A DNA stretch of 64,000 nt from contig JACWDT010000003.1 in NCBI GenBank assembly GCA_014653985.1, forward strand, positions 53,108 through 117,107. The letters run 5' to 3'. A model generated the notes under the pieces. The model was not told the origin of the DNA and made no database searches. It was given only the letters and a program-made list of their open reading frames with translations. The translations under genes were made by a program, and so were the position numbers. The DNA is from Pelagibacterales bacterium SAG-MED22 (lineage in GTDB: Bacteria; Pseudomonadota; Alphaproteobacteria; Pelagibacterales; Pelagibacteraceae). Below, in pieces: positions 59,879-64,000 of this stretch. Position 1 is the stretch's first letter, and each line of letters opens with the position of its first letter.

Positions 59879-61021
59879 AATTTTTTTTGTTTCTAACTTA
59901 ATTAATTCAACGGCTGGCTGATCATAAGGGTTTAGGTTTAAGGATTTACCAATCAAAATAGTTTCCAAAATAAAGAAACAAAATAATTCTCCTAATGCTC
60001 TTTCATCTCTATTTTTTATTTCAAAACTTCGAAATGGGATATTTTTTTTACGGAAAACGTTCTCTGTAGCTTTTTTTTGAGCATAAATAACCTCCGATAA
60101 ATTTCTATTTTTCAAATAATTTTGTGAGGATAATATTTTACTATTTTTAATTTTGAATGATTTTTTTTCGTGAGTATAAAAAAAAGTAAAAAAATTATTT
60201 TTAAATCCATCAAGATAAAGCTGCATAACGCTATGGTTATCTTTTGGTAAGTTAGAAATGACTGGTAGCAATCCTTTTCCTTTTTTTCCTAAGCTTTCAG
60301 CTATCAGTTGTTGATACCAATTAAAGAGATTTTTAGCTTTCTCATCATAATTTAAAATAACAGAATTTAATTTCTTATTTTTTAAAAAACCAACTGTTGC
60401 TGTAACATTTTGGATCACATTGTTAAGAAATTTTTTATTCTTTATTAGCTGATTAAATTGACGAAAATGATCTGGCTTAAGGCCCATTAAATCAGCTGGC
60501 AACATACCTACCTCTGAAAGAACTGAATATCTACCTCCGATATAATTATTATGGTGAACTACTTCTGATTTTAATTTATTTGCTAATATATGAAGATAAT
60601 TTTTTTTATTTTCTGTAATAAAAATATTTTTATCAAATTTGTTTATGTAAATATTTGTATTAACAATCGTTTCCAAAGTATTGCCTGATTTAGAAACAAT
60701 TAAGTTAAGATGTTTTTTATTATCTTTGATTCTATTAGGTTGAAGATTATCAAAAAATATAAGATTTTTTTTTATTTTGTGTTTTAGAAAACTATATATT
60801 GCTCTGGTACCTAGACTGGAACCACCCATACCTATAATCCTAATATTTTTTAAATTTTTATATTTTGATAAACTTTTTTTAGTATAACTATCACTATAGT
60901 TCTTACTTAGTGATTGTAAAATTTTGTTATCTTCTTTTAAAAGATTAGTTAATATTTTTTTAGTATTTGAAGTTTTTTTATTTAATTTAAAATTCTTAAA
61001 AAGAATATTTTTATGATTCAT
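59870..61021 (-). CDS. pgi: glucose-6-phosphate isomerase, short divergent form
   Basis: Pgi interconverts glucose-6-phosphate and fructose-6-phosphate. This protein is 383 residues, well below the usual 445-550, yet the family residues are visible: MGGSSLGTRAIYSFL, LIVSKSGNTLETI, GGRYSVLSEVGMLPADLMG (PGI signature with the Arg), WYQQLIAESLGKKGKGLLPV (Glu), KDNHSVMQLYLDG (His) and YDQPAVELIKLET (Lys). So an active enzyme is likely. In an organism with limited sugar use it probably serves gluconeogenesis; that is inference. Confidence 0.9.
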   Translation of the reverse strand: MNHKNILFKNFKLNKKTSNTKKILTNLLKEDNKILQSLSKNYSDSYTKKSLSKYKNLKNIRIIGMGGSSLGTRAIYSFLKHKIKKNLIFFDNLQPNRIKDNKKHLNLIVSKSGNTLETIVNTNIYINKFDKNIFITENKKNYLHILANKLKSEVVHHNNYIGGRYSVLSEVGMLPADLMGLKPDHFRQFNQLIKNKKFLNNVIQNVTATVGFLKNKKLNSVILNYDEKAKNLFNWYQQLIAESLGKKGKGLLPVISNLPKDNHSVMQLYLDGFKNNFFTFFYTHEKKSFKIKNSKILSSQNYLKNRNLSEVIYAQKKATENVFRKKNIPFRSFEIKNRDERALGELFCFFILETILIGKSLNLNPYDQPAVELIKLETKKILT

Positions 61022-61024
61022 CTT

Positions 61025-61348
61025 TTATTTTTTAATTTTATCTAAAATAAAGATTTCAGTTTTTTGATTTGAATCGGATGAAATGTTTGAATTTGTATTC
61101 TTTGTATTATCTGTGACTATTAGTTCTTCTATCTGATTGATATTTTCCTGCTGACTATTTGAACGGTTTTGGTCTGGTATAGGTAATTTTTCAAAATCAG
61201 GAGGCATGACTAGAGGTTGTTTTTTTTCAACTAAAAACTCATCAGTGCTATTTTTTCTTTGAGATTGAAAGCCTTTTTTTACAGTGGTACAACTATAAAA
61301 AAAGCTTCCAAATAAAATAATAAAAAAAATTATTTTAATTTTTTTCAT
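61025..61348 (-). CDS. small lipoprotein, DUF3035-like
   Basis: From the ATG at 61348 the protein is 107 residues. A lipoprotein signal is clear: KKIKIIFFIILFGSFFYSC, with cysteine at the expected lipobox end. The mature part includes KQPLVMPPDFEKLPIPDQ, resembling the PPDFxLP motif of alphaproteobacterial DUF3035 proteins, and is rich in Asn, Gln and Ser afterwards. Function is unknown. It overlaps lspA, the enzyme that would cut its signal peptide, by 14 nt. Confidence 0.72.
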   Translation of the reverse strand: MKKIKIIFFIILFGSFFYSCTTVKKGFQSQRKNSTDEFLVEKKQPLVMPPDFEKLPIPDQNRSNSQQENINQIEELIVTDNTKNTNSNISSDSNQKTEIFILDKIKK

Positions 61349-61832
61349 TTCTACCTTTAACAATAAATTCTGAGAAAATCATAAGAAATACACCAATTGT
61401 TATAAATATATCAGCGATATTAAATATGAACCAGTGAAAATTATTTATATGTAAGTCTATAAAATCAGGAACAGCTCGATACAAAATTCGGTCAAATAAA
61501 TTTCCCAGTGCACCTCCAAAAATCATTGATAATGCATACTTTTGAATACCATTACTTTTAATTATCCAAAAAAGTAAAAATACTACTATAATTAATATTA
61601 GTATGGTTAGGTAGTTATAAAGATTTTTTTCATCAAAAGAAAATAGTCCAAAAGCTATTCCCTCATTCCAAATTAAATAGATATTTAAATATTTTGATAA
61701 GTATATTTCAGAACCACTATTTATTTTATCTAAATAAACTACATAAAGCTTAGTTAATCTGTCTAAAATAAAAATTGAAAGAATAATTGTTAGATTAACA
61801 TAAAAATTGTTATTTATTATTTTCAAATTCAT
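61335..61832 (-). CDS. lspA: lipoprotein signal peptidase
   Basis: LspA removes signal peptides from lipid-modified prolipoproteins in the inner membrane. From the ATG at 61832 it has 165 residues and four helices. The aspartic protease residues lie in SMIFGGALGNLFDRILYRAVPDFIDLH and in FNIADIFITIGVFLM. The GGALGNLFDR and NIADxxI motifs are diagnostic. The ATG overlaps the ileS stop by 1 nt (TGATG), so the track's TTG at 61835 is not preferred. The ileS-lspA-lipoprotein order is common in alphaproteobacteria. Confidence 0.95.
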   Translation of the reverse strand: MNLKIINNNFYVNLTIILSIFILDRLTKLYVVYLDKINSGSEIYLSKYLNIYLIWNEGIAFGLFSFDEKNLYNYLTILILIIVVFLLFWIIKSNGIQKYALSMIFGGALGNLFDRILYRAVPDFIDLHINNFHWFIFNIADIFITIGVFLMIFSEFIVKGRNEKN

Positions 61833-63946
61833 CAAGGATGTCTTGGACAGCTCACTTCACTTATTTTCCAACATACAGGACACTTTGTACCTTTTGCTTT
61901 TGTAGTTTGTGCACTTGTTTCAAGTTTTTCCTTAAAAGAAATTTGAGCTTTCGATGTTATACATAGTTCTGAAAAATCTATGTTCTTAGTGATTTCTTCT
62001 AATTTTTTGTCTAAATGTATACTTAAGTCTGCCTCTAAACTTGAACCAATCTCTTTATTGGCTCGTTTTTCTTCAATACTAATATTACAAATATTTCTAA
62101 TTTTGATCAGTTCTAACCATTTTTGATGCAATTTTTCATTCGAAAATAAATTAGGGAAATCTAAAAATTTTTCTAAATGAATACTTTTGTTATTTTTAAA
62201 TAACAATCTATAAATTTCTTCAGTAGTAAAAGATAAAATTGGTGCGAACCATTTTAATAATGAATTCAAAATTATATTTAACAGCAGTATAGTTGACTTT
62301 CTTTTTTTTGAGTCTAGAGGATCACAATATAATGAGTCTTTCCTTATATCAAAATAAAATGCAGACAAATCTACTGTGCAAAAATTAAGTAACTCTTTAT
62401 ATAAATTATGAAAATCATAATTTTTAAAATATTTTTTAAAGTTAACATCCAAAGAATACAACTTATGCAACATAAATTGTTCGAGTTCAGGTAATTCATT
62501 TAAATCTACTTTTTTAAAATCAATTTCTTCAAAATTATCTTTAATATTCCCAAGCAAGTACCTAAATGTATTTCTTATTTTTCTGTAGGATTCTGCATGT
62601 TGATCCAGAATTGAATAATCTATTCTTAAATCCTCTGAGTAGTTTGATGATGCTACCCAAATTCTTAGTATATCTGCTCCATATTTTTTTAGAATATCTT
62701 CTGGGGCAATTACATTTCCTAAAGATTTTGACATTTTCAATCCTTTGCCATCCACTACAAATCCATGGGACAAAATATTTTCAAACGGTGCTCTTCCCCT
62801 AGTTCCACAAGACTCTAATAATGATGAATGAAACCAGCCTCTATGTTGATCCGAGCCCTCTAAATACATTGATGCTGGCCACTTTAAATCTTCTCTTTTT
62901 TCAAGAACAAATGAATGTGTTGATCCGCTATCAAACCAAACTTCAACAATATCGCTCAACTTTTCATAATCTTCAGCTTTGTATTTACTTCCTAAAAATC
63001 TTTGTGGGTCATCTGAAAACCAGCAATCTGAACCCTCTTTTTCATAAATGGTGGCAATAGTTTCATTTACTTCATCATCTACTAAAATTTCTTTGGTTTT
63101 TTTGTTAACAAAAATTGGAAGGGGAACGCCCCACACTCTTTGTCTTGATACACACCAGTCAGGCCGGGTCTCTATCATTGATTTTAATCTCTCTTTTCCT
63201 TTACTAGGATAAAAAGTCGTATCATTAATTGCTTTTAAAGCTTTATCTCTCAACTTATGACTTTCCATAGATATGAACCATTGTGGAGTGGCTCTATGAA
63301 CTAGTGGAGCTTTTGATCTCCAAGAATGCGGATAGGAGTGCATCAGCTCTCCATTTGATAATAATTTTTTTTGCTCTTTAAGTTTTTCAATTACTATTGG
63401 GTTTGCTTTAAAAATATGAATACCTTCGAATAAGCTTACATGTTTTGTATATTTGCCATCTCCATCAACTGTTTCAATTGCTTTAATTCCATTATTAATA
63501 CAAAGATTAAAATCATCTGGTCCATGGCTTGGTGCACAATGCACAATTCCAGTACCTTGTTCAATAGTTACAAAGCGTGCCTCTAGCATAGGTATATCAT
63601 AATCGTAACCTAGATCTAAAAAAGGATGATTACAGATAGTTTCTTTTAAATCTTTACCTTTAAATGTTTTAATTTTTTTGTAATTTTTTATTTTACAATC
63701 ATTGATGACTGACTGCAGTAAGGCTTCAGCGACTACAATTTTTCTTTTTTTAAAATCACTATCATCATTTAATTCCAACTGAACATAATCAAGAGCTTCA
63801 TTATAAGCCAGTGCCCTATTGGCTGGAATTGTCCAGGGGGTTGTAGTCCAAATAATTATATCGCTACCTACAAGATCTTTTAAATTAGATTTTTTAATAG
63901 GAAAAGATGTATAAATAGTATCTGATTTATGATCTTGATATTCAAT
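61832..63946 (-). CDS. ileS: isoleucyl-tRNA synthetase, C-terminal part (5' end lost at a chimeric junction)
   Basis: The ORF track starts at an internal TTG (63778), but the frame stays open further and reads DIIIWTTTPWTIPANRALAYN, clearly IleS. At 63946 homology ends and a TGA follows in frame at 63953-63955, inside an inverted copy of another part of this gene. So about 705 C-terminal residues of the usual 900-plus are present. They include HGFVVDGKGLKMSKSLGN (KMSKS loop), DIVEVWFDSGSTHS and SDQHRGWFHSSLL, the anticodon-binding domain, and a short C-terminal zinc-like tail KCPVCWKISEVSCPRHP whose last expected Cys is His. Confidence 0.95.
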   Translation of the reverse strand: MEYQDHKSDTIYTSFPIKKSNLKDLVGSDIIIWTTTPWTIPANRALAYNEALDYVQLELNDDSDFKKRKIVVAEALLQSVINDCKIKNYKKIKTFKGKDLKETICNHPFLDLGYDYDIPMLEARFVTIEQGTGIVHCAPSHGPDDFNLCINNGIKAIETVDGDGKYTKHVSLFEGIHIFKANPIVIEKLKEQKKLLSNGELMHSYPHSWRSKAPLVHRATPQWFISMESHKLRDKALKAINDTTFYPSKGKERLKSMIETRPDWCVSRQRVWGVPLPIFVNKKTKEILVDDEVNETIATIYEKEGSDCWFSDDPQRFLGSKYKAEDYEKLSDIVEVWFDSGSTHSFVLEKREDLKWPASMYLEGSDQHRGWFHSSLLESCGTRGRAPFENILSHGFVVDGKGLKMSKSLGNVIAPEDILKKYGADILRIWVASSNYSEDLRIDYSILDQHAESYRKIRNTFRYLLGNIKDNFEEIDFKKVDLNELPELEQFMLHKLYSLDVNFKKYFKNYDFHNLYKELLNFCTVDLSAFYFDIRKDSLYCDPLDSKKRKSTILLLNIILNSLLKWFAPILSFTTEEIYRLLFKNNKSIHLEKFLDFPNLFSNEKLHQKWLELIKIRNICNISIEEKRANKEIGSSLEADLSIHLDKKLEEITKNIDFSELCITSKAQISFKEKLETSAQTTKAKGTKCPVCWKISEVSCPRHP
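62556..62617 (+). repeat. internal arm of a 62-bp exact inverted repeat (inside ileS)
   Basis: This segment of ileS is repeated, exactly and in reverse complement, at the very end of the window (63939-64000). Here it is normal coding sequence, so this arm is the source copy. Confidence 0.95.
63939..63946. other. 8-bp microhomology at the chimeric junction
   Basis: TATTCAAT fits both the natural continuation of ileS (coding for the I-E-Y stretch) and the first bases of the inverted copy. Short shared sequence at an inverted join is typical of template switching during whole-genome amplification. Confidence 0.7.
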
Positions 63947-64000
63947 TCTGGATCAACATGCAGAATCCTACAGAAAAATAAGAAATACATTTAGGTACTT
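63939..64000 (-). repeat. terminal arm of a 62-bp exact inverted repeat (probable chimera)
   Basis: All 62 bases match the reverse complement of 62556-62617. The copy interrupts the ileS frame with a stop and carries no sense of its own, so it is likely an artefact at a contig end. Confidence 0.95.

Noticed and set aside
59876-59902. 8-bp inverted repeat (TTAAGTTA/TAACTTAA) at the rsmD/pgi junction as a terminator
   Set aside because: All A/T except one pair per arm, a long loop, and inside pgi coding sequence; stability is too low to call.
63776-63778. Start of the ORF-track ileS frame as a real gene start
   Set aside because: It is an internal TTG; the frame continues upstream with clear IleS sequence (IIIWTTTPWTIPANRA) until the inverted junction.
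63953-63955. In-frame TGA as evidence that ileS is a pseudogene
   Set aside because: The stop lies inside the 62-bp inverted copy, so it reflects the chimeric join and not a mutation in the gene.

Overview
The window is a strongly A+T-rich, very densely packed stretch of an alphaproteobacterial chromosome. Gene content and order point to the SAR11 clade (Candidatus Pelagibacter or a close relative). The evidence is short or absent intergenic gaps, tiny overlaps between neighbours, a carotenoid-to-retinal cluster, and alphaproteobacterial gene orders: petABC next to trmL-hemF; ctaC-ctaD-ctaB-small ORF-ctaG-ctaE; mutY-DUF721-dsbA-smc; rnhB-ccrM; an Fo-only atp operon with b and b'. This placement is from memory of these gene orders, not from a search. 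No insertion sequence, prophage, CRISPR array, restriction system or plasmid gene was seen. No stretch over about 300 bases lacks a gene.

Layout. 1-6 kb: the start of an aspartate aminotransferase (leaving the window), then uvrB, a FolM-like reductase, folB, uvrC and pgsA as one tight plus-strand run, converging on ilvE. 6.9-9.5 kb: a MarR regulator with an OmpR/EnvZ-type two-component pair, converging on ubiK. 9.6-15.5 kb: lgt, midA, pgeF, prs, rplY, pth, ychF. 15.5-18 kb: the cytochrome bc1 genes on the minus strand. 18-20 kb: trmL, hemF, greA. 20-24 kb: cca, tRNA-Gln, ispE and a TPR protein on the minus strand. 24-26 kb: an unusual uracil-DNA glycosylase, rnhB and the orphan methyltransferase ccrM. 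26-29.5 kb: a FAD hydroxylase and mutY (minus), then DUF721/dciA and a DsbA-like protein (plus). 29.5-34.4 kb: a short smc and the ATP synthase Fo genes. 34.5-40.7 kb: crtI, crtB, crtY, blh, ispH, thrB, rnhA. 41-48.5 kb (minus): peroxiredoxin, thrC, SURF1 and the aa3-type cytochrome oxidase genes. 48.5-52 kb: rsmE, a HAD dehalogenase, pirin, a quinone oxidoreductase, DUF2721. 52-57.8 kb: ubiA and lipid A/Kdo genes (msbA-like, waaA, lpxK, lpxL). 58-60 kb: DUF2093, purD, rsmD. 60-64 kb (minus): pgi, a small lipoprotein, lspA and the 3' two thirds of ileS.

How the genes work together. Much of the window is one bioenergetic theme: quinone synthesis (ubiA, ubiK, possibly the FAD hydroxylase), the bc1 complex, cytochrome oxidase with its heme and copper assembly factors, heme synthesis (hemF) and the ATP synthase membrane sector. 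Isoprenoid genes (ispE, ispH) feed both quinones and carotenoids; crtI-crtB-crtY-blh would convert GGPP to retinal, the chromophore of a proteorhodopsin that is not in the window. DNA maintenance forms a second theme (uvrB, uvrC, UDG, mutY, rnhA, rnhB, ccrM, smc, dciA).

Most notable observations: (1) three GANTC sites lie within 49 bp upstream of ccrM, two of them inside a near-consensus promoter, suggesting methylation feedback on the methyltransferase's own gene; (2) an 857-residue SMC with no recognisable hinge domain; (3) a family-4-like uracil-DNA glycosylase that has lost most iron-sulfur cysteines and the usual HPS histidine; (4) the last 62 bases are an exact inverted copy of a segment 1.4 kb upstream in ileS, joined at an 8-bp microhomology, most likely a chimeric contig end rather than biology; (5) a 41-codon membrane gene between ctaB and ctaG absent from the ORF track.
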